Shown here: one piece after another, positions 33,140-64,000 of the stretch
Layout: each line of letters begins with the position of its first letter
Position numbering within the stretch: position 1 is the stretch's first letter
From: Aurelia coerulea
Lineage: Eukaryota; Cnidaria; Scyphozoa; Semaeostomeae; Ulmaridae
Assembly: GCA_039566865.1 (NCBI GenBank)
Contig: CM076943.1
Span: 17,787,501-17,851,500, forward strand
DNA: 64,000 nucleotides
Direction: 5' to 3'
The notes under the pieces: generated by a model
The model's database searches: none
What the model was told of the DNA's origin: nothing
The model's input: the letters and a program-made list of their open reading frames with translations, nothing else
Position numbers and translations under genes: made by a program

Positions 33140-33480
33140 GTTTGAATCAAGTCCCTTAACGTAAATTGTCTTTTTGTTTGTAAATTCCGTTTCACATTAG
33201 ATGCCAGGCGTATTATCATGTAACAACAAGAGACTTTTTTCGCTCGAAACATTATTTCCATTTATCGCAACCCTGACCTGATATCTAATGTTAGACAGAG
33301 CTTAGTACGGTATTCATTAGTTTTTAACCGTTTGTAGTGTAGTTCTATGTAGTTTAACGTAATTCATATGGGGTGGGGGTAGTCATAGTCTTGTGCTCCC
33401 CACATTACATCTTGTTGGTATTGTAAAGTAGTTTGTTGGTAGTGTAATCAGTAAGACGTTCTTGCAAAGTTTTTAATGGA
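33140..33480 (+). repeat. Diverged copy of the LINE 3' UTR-like repeat
   Basis: GTTTGTAAATTCCGTTTCACAT and ATGGGGTGGGGGTAGTCATA followed by GTGCTCCCCACAT parallel the 21240-21600 block. No coding sequence precedes it, because the minisatellite abuts it. Confidence 0.5.
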
Positions 33481-34359
33481 ATAAAGTAAAAACCCGCATA
33501 AAGGAACAAGTGGATTAAGAACACTCAGGCTGAAATTTGGTTTAGAAAGTAGCAAAGAAATAAGAACATATCAGCCGGAAAATTGTTCTTACGTAAAAAG
33601 CTGGATGGCATGAGTTACTGAATTAGGTACTGTCAAAGTGTTTGAACTTTGCTGCTAAATACAATTCTGCAACCAAATGAATGTTATCATCTGTCTTCTG
33701 TCATTAACAAAACAGTCTTTATTTACCCAGTGTTTAATTTAAGAGCACCTAACACTTTCAGCCTGATTTAGCAGAAAACACCCGATAAATAAGAACAAGA
33801 TCAGCCTGAACTCCCAAAACATGTGTTCTTTTATGCGGGCTTTTACTGTATGAACGGATTTTTGCTGCGTACAGAATAAGAATTTTAGAGCGAGAAATGC
33901 CTTCATATATTTGCAAATCACTGATGACATTTTAAAATCTAGACGTAAGCTTGCCATCCTGATTACTAGAAAAACTTAACTTGATAACCAAACTGCAATT
34001 GAGAATAAACTTAGAACTGCATTAAACGCACTTTTCAGATATTCACCCAATCCAAGATTTCCAAAGATAAGACCTGAGAAATAAATATGAAAATTGAATT
34101 CACCACGCAAAGGAGACAAACAATGATCTTCAATGAATCTCAACATTTAAGATTTTTCTAAAGTTGTGCTCACAACTTTCCAGCAAAGATTGCTGTATCT
34201 TCTTGGATTGTTTGTGCTTCAAAGAGGACAGGCCCTAAGCCATTTGGACAGTAACGGGCATTCTTGATTATTATCTCCCTTCTTTAAACTATGATTGTGG
34301 AACGAGTCGATGAATGGCTGTACCGTTCTTCTTCAAGGCATTTTACAGAAGGCTTCAAT
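33481..34359 (-). other. RUVBL1 3' flank / 3' UTR region
   Basis: On the minus strand this lies downstream of the RUVBL1 stop. An AATAAA overlaps the stop itself (complement TTTATT at 34360-34365) and another lies at 33718-33723 (complement). The polyadenylation site cannot be fixed from sequence alone. Confidence 0.4.
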
Positions 34360-55609
<21,250 letters not shown>

Positions 55610-55865
55610 GCGCGCCTGGTCCCAGACCTCTTCAGGAAGCACATGAGCAGGACTCCGCAGTGGTCTTTTCAAGTTGTATCATCTGGAGTACCTCAGGGGT
55701 CTGTGTTAGGACCTATACTCTTTAATTTCTACATTAATGACCTCTTCTTATTCATTTGGGAAGCTAGTCTGCATAATTATTCCGATGATAACGCTATCAG
55801 TGCCTACGCTAAGAACTTGCCAGACTTGATTAGATTACTACAAGACGAATCAAATAGAGCTAATA
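55610..55865 (+). pseudogene. LINE reverse transcriptase fragment beside the RUVBL1 start
   Basis: The frame encodes SSGVPQGSVLGPILFNFYIND then HNYSDDNAISAYAKNLPDLI. This is the RT palm of the same kind as at 3055, with the catalytic box changed from YADD to YSDD. It ends abruptly in an AAT/TAT microsatellite (55861-55890) and a GCGAGCGAAGCGAGGGC hairpin-like tail. Confidence 0.85.
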
Positions 55866-55899
55866 ATAATAATAATAATTATTATTATTAATTGCGCGA

Positions 55900-56533
55900 G
55901 CGAAGCGAGGGCTTACTATTAGGAAGCACCCGAGTTTCGTTCCTGGTCCACGCATATTTTATTGTTGTTCATTGTTATTTTCCGCTTGTCAAAAGGTGTG
56001 CGTCATAAATTTGCATAATATAACAAAAGGAATCACATTGTGCTCACATGATTTTAGTTGATGGTTTATTGCGTCATTGCTGATGGTTCAAGAGGAGTTA
56101 TTGTTTTGGTTGATCCTTGTTTGAAAGGAAGATTACTCGACCCATTAGCGGTATTTCAGGCATTCCTTTGATGCAACGTTGTGCTTTACAACTCTTTATT
56201 GAATGAAATAAATAAAAATAGTTTGTTGTTTGATTTCAATCAATGTCTGAAAACGAACTGAAGTAAAAATTATTTACGTTGAGTTCCTTCGTTTATTAGG
56301 CCCGATGCAACAGTGAGCAAGGGTCTTTTGACACTCTTTGATAAAAGGGCACTAGATTTTTGAAACTACAAGGATTTTTACGAATCCTTCGCGAATTTTT
56401 CTTGATGACAAAGGTATGTGTCAACAGCGTACGAAATTTTATCAGGTAATAAAACACCACCCGATTGTGAGCACCCAAGGGACACATCGCCGATTTTCTT
56501 TGCACAGGATCCTCGAAATCAACTGGAATCAAT
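55900..56533. other. Intergenic, nothing recognised
   Basis: A minus-strand ORF at 56296-56532 has no recognisable domain. Confidence 0.4.
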
Positions 56534-56946
56534 AAGTTAGGCCACAGGTAACAGGGAAAAATTAGTATAAAAGTAACAAAGTGTTTACCAAATTTGCCAA
56601 TTTTGTCTAGATTAGATCAGGCCAACCCTGACAATGTTTGTGATACAAACAGGAGTGGAGACGGGAACAGTTTGTATCACAAACATTGTCATGGTTGGCC
56701 TAATCTAATCTAAACAAAATTGGCAAATAATTTGGTAAACACTAAAGTAAACGAGGAGTGTATCACTCTGCAAAAATCTCGTACACCCTTGGCAAAAATC
56801 CTTTTGTTTTCAAGAAAAATCCCTGAAAAATCCCTAAAAATCCTATTGTTTTAAAAAATCTCGAACGCCATTTCGGAAGAGTGATACACCCCTCGAAAGT
56901 AAAGACAGGGGTACTTCTTACTTTTATACTAATTCTGTGGTTAGGC
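56534..56946. repeat. Nested foldback: outer arms around a 162-bp hairpin
   Basis: The inner hairpin 56581-56742 pairs GTGTTTACCAAATTTGCCAA, TCTAGATTAG and GACAATGTTTGTGATACAAA with their complements. Outer arms contain ATTAGTATAAAAGTAA (near 56561) and TTACTTTTATACTAAT (near 56920). The region between repeats GTGTATCAC and AAAAATCC motifs. Confidence 0.7.
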
Positions 56947-57148
56947 AACGTTCAAGAATGATAAGAATTACTGGAAATCACAAGATGCTAATAATAATCT
57001 CAGCCCGCTATTTTGAAACATGATCTTATTTCTCCCTAATAAAGGATTTCTCGTAAGGATGAAAGGACCCATCAATTTCTGCATACACGTATTTAGAAAT
57101 TTTCAGTACTGGCCCAAATTCTTAGTTTCTTACAAAAAAATACATGTA

Positions 57149-58122
57149 CCAGGTGTCCCCAAAAAAAGGTAACAGATTTGATGGGGACTAGCGATGAGAG
57201 TATAAGTCGAATCGATCCCAAATAAGTTTTGGAGTACTCTTCGATAGTTAACTTGAAGATTAATACCTCGTTTGTTGATATTGGCGCATCAAGAGTTGAA
57301 ATATTAATCTCGAAAGCCAAAATTTGAGTCCATCTACAAACCAGAGCTTTTGGGTTTTGGCCTACACTGCTAACTCGCTGGTTAGGGGAATCTCCTCAGT
57401 CAAAGACATTTTTGGACAAGGATCGATCATCGGTCCTTTGGGTACCCGTTTGAAAGAACGTAAAAAAACTGAAAACTAACAAACAAATTAATGAATATAG
57501 TCACCAAGGAATATTTTTCTCCAGTCAAAATGCATTTACAAAAGTACACCAAGCCAAGCACGAATGAGCATTTTTTATGTTCCCTTGGGCATATACGATT
57601 GCTTGTTTCGTAATAGTTTCGTGAGAGATGATGCAAAAAACATGTCATTCAAGCAATGATGATTGCAAGATAGTCTATGTGTTAAAGCCTACGGGACTTA
57701 TTTCGCTGATGAATAATTTTTCTCAGGCAGGTGTAATTCAAGGTTTTTGTAGAATCAAGAAAGGGGTCCCTTCGGGCCTAAATTCTTGAATCTGATTGTG
57801 AAGGTCAAAGTCAGATTTCCACTAAAATGTGTTCCTAAGCACGAGGTTTCTTGTTTTTACTTGGCTATGATTGAGGAGATTCCCCAGCACAGCGAGTTAA
57901 CAGCTTAGGCCAAGCCCCAAAAGCTCTGGTTTGGAGTAGGAGGCAAATTTGGACTTTCAAGATTAAGATTCCAACTCTTGATGCACCAGTATCAACAAAT
58001 AAGGTATCAATCTTCAAGTTAACTATCTAAGAGTACTTCAAAACTTATCAGGGGTCGATTCGACTTAAATTCTTATCGCTAGCCCCAATCAAATCTTTTA
58101 CCTTATTTTTTGGGACACCCGG
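57149..58122. mobile_element. Mariner-like foldback MITE, family A copy 3
   Basis: The ends CCAGGTGTCCCCAAAAAA and TTTTTTGGGACACCCGG are flanked by TA (57147-57148 and 58123-58124). The arms pair over GTTAACTTGAAGATTAATAC and CTCGAAAGCCAAAATTTG with the stretch 57950-58025. They match copy 1 arms at 1020-1110, so the two are one family. Copy 3 is longer because of unique central sequence. Confidence 0.8.
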
Positions 58123-58239
58123 TATCTGATTTCTGGCAAACAACATTGTGAAAAACGTCTTTGCCAAAATTTAAAAACATGATACGCGCACTTACTATCG
58201 ATTCGTTACTTCTAGTAATAATGATAATAATCTATATTT

Positions 58240-59521
58240 ATACAGGTAAACTTGGTCAGCTTGCACAGAAGCTGCTATCACTCAAGGTCCTGTTAAAATT
58301 AAAAGTCTAAAGAAATTAAAGATATCAAATTACAAGTTTAAGTTTAAAAAGCCAGGTAATACACAAATAGAATTAAAAATCACAGTCAAGTTGATTGCAT
58401 TGTCTCTTAAAATTTACAATTGACTGTTCCCCTTTCAACGCATTTGGCAGTTTGTTGAATATCAATGACCCTTGAAAGAAGAATGATTTGCGGCCAGCTT
58501 CAGTGCGAACTTTTGGAAGCAAAAGATTGATGTTGTTCCCACGGGTTTCCTTGTGATGTTGAATTTTCTTGAAATATAGCCTTCGAACAGTCTTGGTGCT
58601 AGTCCGTTTTGGCATTTAAACACCTCAACAAGGCATCTCTTATTTCTTGCATGATTCACAGTTGGCAGTTGAACTCTTTGGCTATTTCCATTGATGATAG
58701 CTAAGACTCTATTTCGGATTCTTTCAAATTGTGTTTTATGCGTATTTGACATACCGAGCATGATATTGCTGCAGTACAACATCTGTGGCAAAATCATTAC
58801 TTTGTAGATCGTTTCTGCTACCCATGGGCTGACGTTGTGTCGGTGTCGTATACGAGCAAGTAATTTTGCTTTCATGGTCAAACTTTTATCCATAGTAACA
58901 CCAAGATATTCGTACGAGTCCGATTCGCTGATCAAATCATCGTTCAACGAAATGTTTACTTTTTCCGACTTTGTGAGTTTTTGGTGTGTTCCGAATCACA
59001 CAAATTCAGTTTTTGTTTTCTTCAGGTTAAGAACGAGATTGTTACTTGTGAAACATTTTGCGACGTTGTTAAATTCAGTGTTCAACGATTCCTCAATTTT
59101 GTTGCTGTCTTTATCGGATGTAAATATTACAGTGTCATCAGCGTAAAGTAGAATCATACACTTCTTAATCTGTTCTGTGATGTCGTTTATCACAATTGTA
59201 AACAGCAGTGGGCCCAAGATGGATCTTTGCGGAACTCCACAACTGACTGGACTGACTTTCAGAGCATGTACTTTGAAAAGATACAAACTGTTGCCTGTTG
59301 AATAGGTAACTTTCAAAGCATGTGAGTTCTTTTCCATGTACTCCATATATCGGCAATTTGGCTTGCAATAGTGCATGATCTATTGTGTCGAACGCTTTTC
59401 TTAGGTCGACGAATACTGCTCCTGTTAATTTACCTTTATCCATGCTGGTCCTTATGAAGTCAGAAAAATACGTGATTGCATGCTCAATAGATGATCTCCG
59501 TCGAAAACCAAATTGACAGTC
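58240..59521 (-). pseudogene. LINE reverse transcriptase, frameshifted, 5' truncated
   Basis: Read on the minus strand from 59521: FGFRRRSSIEHAI, VFVDLRKAFDTIDHALLQAK, then after a frame change SCGVPQRSILGPLLFTIVIN and LLYADDTVIF (catalytic YADD), FTSNNLVLNLKKTKTEF, and after another break YEYLGVTMDKSLTMKAK and CSNIMLGMSNTHK, with a final KLPNALKGE-type end. Most of the RT and thumb is present in three frames. The endonuclease is missing. It is a different family from the copies at 3055 and 55610, possibly CR1/L2-like. Confidence 0.88.
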
Positions 59522-59564
59522 CGAGCGGAGGTTGTTTTCTTCGAGATATGTATAAAGTTAGAGA

Positions 59565-59922
59565 GTCTGGTACCCAGGGTATCAAAGTCCAAGAAATGTT
59601 CAATGAACATCAATCACCTGAGAACGCTTTGCATCGAGATTTATAAAACAATGCATAGTATGAACCCTCGCTTCATGCAAGCAATATTTCAATTTAAATC
59701 TGAGGGCAGGTTCTCCAGAAACCAATTCGACTTAGTACATTACAGACCAAATCAGGTCACTTTTGGATCAAATAGCCATAGATCGCTTGGGCCAAAAATT
59801 TGGAATGGATTATCCAATGATTTCAAAACAGCCGAAAATTTGACCATTTTTAAATGTTTGATAAAAAGCTGGGATGGACCTGAGTGTCAGTGTAATGCTT
59901 GCCGATTTGAAAATGGCTAAAC
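59565..59922 (+). pseudogene. LINE C-terminal fragment, opposite strand
   Basis: It contains LRTLCIEIYKTMHSMNPRFM, HYRPNQVTFGSNSHRSLGPK, IWNGLSNDFKTAEN and ends WDGPECQCNACRFENG. This is closely similar to the fragment at 3638-3859. It abuts the 5' end of the minus-strand LINE at about 59521. Confidence 0.82.
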
Positions 59923-59929
59923 AATGCCC

Positions 59930-62320
59930 AGTGGCGGAAATTATGGGGGGTTGGAGGGGCAACTGCCCCCCCCCCAATTCGACAAGACTCGGACATTTTC
60001 CATAAAAATCGGAAACATACGTGGAATCGAAAGTGCAACGAAGGAACGAGTCACCATCAAGAAGTAGAAGAGTTTTTATCTGTAAAGAGCAAAAAAAATT
60101 CACAAGCTCAAAGGCATATTCTAAAGTTCTTATTCACTTTCATTTAATTCAAAAACGAGAAGAAAGTTGTTGGGTATAGGTCCGAGAGTAGCAATATTTC
60201 CGAGTGATGTCGGAACGTGATTGGGAGAGGCATTCTAAGCCAATGTAAAGGTTGGAGTTCTCAAAATTTTCCTGGACAAAAACTTCAGACAAACAATCAG
60301 CGAATTTTCAAAGTTTCCATGTTGAGGACAAGCAAAAATTGGATTGCGAGAAGCGTTTTAAGACAGAGTAGGGGTTCTTCGTGCAAAAATTGTTTTTGAG
60401 ATGTGGTTATTCAATGTCGTCAAATATTCAGATTTGTCACAGGCAAACAAGGGATCCAAGAGATCTCTTGAGCCAAAATCGATTATTTCTATTCAAAAAC
60501 GTTCTGGGGATGATGCTACTCCATTTGAATATGTTACAAAATTATCAAAATCCCAATTCAGGACTGGCAAACACAGGGTCGTGAAAGGCATTCTAAGCAA
60601 AAGTATGAAGCACGTCCTCAAAAATTTTCTTGAGTCCTTGTAGCTGTTAGCCCTACCTTCAAAATACAATGCCCTGTATCTTTCACTGCAATATTGCCAC
60701 TGTGTCAAATATATCATATGTGAATATATATATGTAGATATGTACAAAATAGAACGACAATATGCAAAAAAAATTATTTAATGTTTACTTTATTATAGGT
60801 TAGTTTATTTATGTATATATTCGATTTAGAGGATAGTTTATTCATGTATATATTCGATTTAGATTAGTTATTTCATTATATGTAATAGCTAGATGAAATA
60901 TCGAATTAAAATAAGTTGAAACAAACAAACAGCATATTCGTGAAAAACCCAAAAACATACTAAACTTAGAACATTTTTAGACCCCAAGAATATACTCATT
61001 CCTTCATAGTTAAAAAAAAAACTAAATGTTTCTTTATCGGCAACTGCGCTGCAATACTTTGGTGCAAACTCAGCTTAGCACTCACCTTGTCAAATTTTCT
61101 CATCAGCAACCCCAAAAATATACCGATTTTGCACCAATTAGCGTACCCAAAAGTATACTAGACAACTAGACAACGTTTCCCAAACCCAAAAAGTGTCTGA
61201 CTCCCCCGTCACCTACTAATAGGGAGTCCCCCCCCCTGGGAGTGAGCATCTTTTTGCGATTCAAGACTCAAGTGACATTGATTGGGCATACACTTTCAAC
61301 ATTTCAAATGGCCGTCACGTGGTATGTTTTATGGTGGGTTTTAGCTTTGAAACGCAATTGGTACCTGATGTTTTATCATGCTCGTTTGAAAAAAGAACGC
61401 GGGAAAGGGTGCCTTTCTTCAAAGTAGGCATGGGCACGGGCCCAGGGAAGGCAGGAACACTGCAAAGCAACGATAGATCAAAAATAACTACTTTTTAAGA
61501 TCAAATATTGATATATCTTTAAGACCTGATATTTCGCCTGGGCATAAGAGGCTTCTCCAGAGTTAAATGCAAGCTTGACCTCTAAATTAGAGCTCGAATT
61601 TCATTGACAATCTGAACTACCTCTAAGAATCTTTGAGGTAGGTATATTGGATTGAGGCCGATTAATTTCTACAATTTTTAAAAGGTGCAAGCATTTTTTT
61701 ACCTACATGGTATAGCGATAAGTAATCCAAGGCGGATCATGCCAGCTTCTGTTTTTCTTTGAAATTATGCCGACAAATCTATTGCCATAGGCCGTATTTC
61801 GCATTCTGATGAATTCTGCTCATTTTCTTATCACATGCTTGATATAACACTGTGCATAATTAATCGCAATCTTTTGAACACGTTCTTCGAATTTAACGTA
61901 ATCTATTTGATTTCATGATATCAATATTAACTAACGCTGTCTAGAACGTAAAGCAACCAACGCTATATATCATTCAAACTGCTTAATTTTGTTGAGAAAT
62001 TTTGATCTGTTGAAACAAGGGCGCCTACCTTTCTACCTTGTATGAATTTATTCCGGTGTTCATGTGTATACGATAATTCAATTATTCAGTTATTTCTATT
62101 CCAACAAATCGCAGATCATTTTATAGTCGAGCTACTTAGTTTAGGATATTCTTTTCAATAAAATCAGTCAAAAATACCTTATATACCAAGGACTGCAAGG
62201 TCTATGAAAGGGTCGCATGCCTACTAAATTGATGGTATCAACTGGTTTTATTTAAATGATGTAAATGTTTGGCTCTGGCACGCAGGGGTAGCAAAATGAG
62301 TGCAGGACATATATACCGGG
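59930..62320. other. Intergenic, AT-rich
   Basis: It contains a C run at 59970-59982, a duplicated GTATATATTCGATTTAGA segment at 60812-60862, and a CCCCCCCCCTGGGAGTGAGC segment at 61231-61250 reminiscent of poly-G/C-ended elements. No gene was recognised. Confidence 0.4.
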
Positions 62321-62329
62321 TGAGTCACG

Positions 62330-62745
62330 AATAACGCCCGGCGCTTGAAAGATACTGCTCCTTCCATATCAAAGCAATAATATTAACAACTGCCTTGTTT
62401 CACTACCGATATTTTCAGTTAGATTCAGTAATTTACCCTGCTTTAAAATCAGTCATTCCTTCCCGTGGATATGGGAAATTTTCGGCATTCATATACGGGC
62501 AAAAACGAATGAAAACGAAGAGTAAAATGTCCTTCGTTTCCTTTTTAACAATAATGACGCTGAATCAAACGAACAAAATCAGCCAGGCAGATTTTTAGAT
62601 TTACCTTTCTTCTTTCGTTAGAAGCACAAGGCGAGAGTCTGCCCTACTGGTTTCCAGGCAACGTTTGTTTGTTTGTAATCGCTTTGAATTTAGGTGTCAA
62701 TCAAATGCGATTGATGCTGTTGTATTACAAAATTTTCCCTGTTTT
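62330..62745. repeat. Dispersed repeat fragments (family D end and a 6250-like segment)
   Basis: ATATCAAAGCAATAATATT...TCATTCCTTCCCGTGGATA at 62365-62470 parallels 6265-6370. 62630-62740 carries family D right-end sequence (ATCGCTTTGAAT, GGTGTCAATCAAATGCGATT, TTGTATTACAAAATTTT). Confidence 0.55.
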
Positions 62746-63079
62746 CCCCTAAATGAGTCATTCATGCTAGGGGAAGACTTTGTTCATCGTCCCAAGAGGA
62801 TAGCACTTGCTAAAGCATAAGGTTTTTAAAATCCGAACGGAGTGACCTATTTCAGGCAGGAAAAATTCTACAAATGATTGAAGAAGGTGACTATTCAATC
62901 AGATATTGCAAAATAATATTGCTTACATATTCAGAGAGCAGCAACTTTTCAAATCGCATGCGTTTTTTCTTAATCACCAGGTGGTATGACGTCTGCTCTT
63001 CCCACTTCAATCATGTCAGACCATTTACTATTTTGGCTAGGACGTCCCCTCCCGTCAACAACAAACAACAATTCTGTTA

Positions 63080-63665
63080 ACTATGTTGATGATTAATTTT
63101 TGGTTTAAAATTGTCTCTGAGTTTTTAGGACAGTTGATGTTATTTATATTTTCAGTTTGGCAGCTGGTTCTCTCAAGTCTCTTTGTTATAAATTGTCATA
63201 TCAATTTTAACATTGTCTCAACAACAATAGAATTCCTTTTTGTTAGTTCCTACTTTATGTCGATGATAAATTCTGGTTTCTGTTTGTTTCGAAGTTCAAA
63301 ACAATTTATGTCATTCGTATCTTCTTCTGGGCAGCTGGATTTCACGAGTCTCATTGTTTTATTCATTTCATTGGTTTCGACGTTTCGACATAACACGAAA
63401 AAGAAAACTCTTCTTTTCGCCGACTTCTCATGTTATGTTGATGATTAATTTGGTTTCTGTTTTATTTGTTTCCGAGTCCAAGAAGGTCATTGTCATTAGT
63501 ATCTCCTTCTTGGTAGCTGATTCTTGTGAATTTTTTCGTCATAACTGTGTTATTCATTTTAACTTGATCAACAAAGCTGACTGTATTTTGCTGATTTGTA
63601 CAATATCTTGATGATTGATTTTGATTGCATTTGTCTCTGAGTTGGGGTCAATTGATGTTATTCAT
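63080..63665. repeat. Diverged ~175-bp tandem repeat
   Basis: TATGTTGATGATTAATTT-type starts recur near 63082, 63255, 63433 and 63608. Each is followed by GTTTCTGAGTT-, TTGATGTTATT- and GGCAGCTGGTT-like segments. ORFs here are rich in F, S and V because of T-rich composition. Confidence 0.6.
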
Positions 63666-64000
63666 ATACGTGCAGGGTGTCCCAATAGCATTTTGCCCCC
63701 GTTGCCTAAAGATTGCAATAGAAGGGCAAAATGTTCTCTCCAAACTTTCATATGATGTTGCTCTTCAGATGTTCAAATAAAGTTTGCTGCCATGCCCGTA
63801 GAAATCCGTTGAAAAATGATGAAACTATGAACTTCTGAGACCAAATTTGCCTGACGATAGAAACCAGCGGTCGGCAATTTGTCTTACTATTTTGCAGTGA
63901 TACGTATCTTCACGTGAGGTTAGAAATTTTCTATGAGGTCAGAAATAGTGGAACCTCTGAGGATTTTCGGAATTTTCAGGAGAGCTATGACATTTGAGGC
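63666..64000. other. Window end, possible start of another foldback
   Basis: GCAGGGTGTCCCAATAGC at 63672 resembles a family A-type end. The element would run past the window, so it cannot be confirmed. Confidence 0.3.

Overview
The window looks like nuclear DNA of an intron-rich animal, probably a marine invertebrate. A cnidarian is my guess, but nothing here proves the taxon. It holds one clearly functional host gene. The rest is a dense, layered set of transposable elements, foldback elements, tandem repeats and AT-rich sequence. No bacterial-type operon, rRNA operon, intact tRNA gene or CRISPR array was seen.

The host gene is RUVBL1 (pontin), the AAA+ ATPase of the INO80, SWR1/SRCAP, TIP60 and R2TP complexes. 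It lies on the minus strand from 55531 (ATG) to 34360 (stop). I rebuilt 16 coding exons by hand. Every intron is GT-AG, all phases agree, and the product is 455 residues. Walker A, Walker B, sensor 1 and sensor 2 are all present. Its introns carry two tRNA-derived SINEs, a Penelope-like GIY-YIG fragment, a mariner-type foldback MITE, a large inverted repeat reaching the exon 2 splice donor, and long AAAT/AAAC satellite DNA. A LINE fragment sits just upstream of the ATG.

Left part (1-30540). Non-autonomous DNA elements recur: a foldback family with 7-bp target duplications (116-411, 29452-29712); mariner-like foldback MITEs ending CCGGGTGTCCCAAAA with TA duplications (923-1534, more copies at 42592 and 57149); a 2.2-kb foldback built of ~170-bp repeats with a perfect 9-bp duplication (10499-12680); a TTAA-flanked piggyBac-like MITE pair (12799-13208, 26192-26619) carrying CRE motifs and a conserved 35-codon ORF; and a poly-G-ended element with an 8-bp duplication (24523-24969). 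A young BEL/Pao LTR retrotransposon (16085-19945) has near-identical 138-bp LTRs and a perfect 5-bp duplication. It lacks its reverse transcriptase core, most of RNase H and its integrase core, and it sits inside a 5S-rRNA-like sequence.

Middle (30541-33094). A minisatellite of 36 copies of a 71-bp unit shows an 18-unit higher-order duplication, visible in the order of one A/G variant.

Right part (55600-64000). LINE fragments lie on both strands, with further foldbacks and a ~175-bp diverged tandem repeat near the end. I found no convincing new multi-gene system. The most novel-looking items are the non-autonomous element families, the tandem array structure and hammerhead-like motifs related to Penelope elements.
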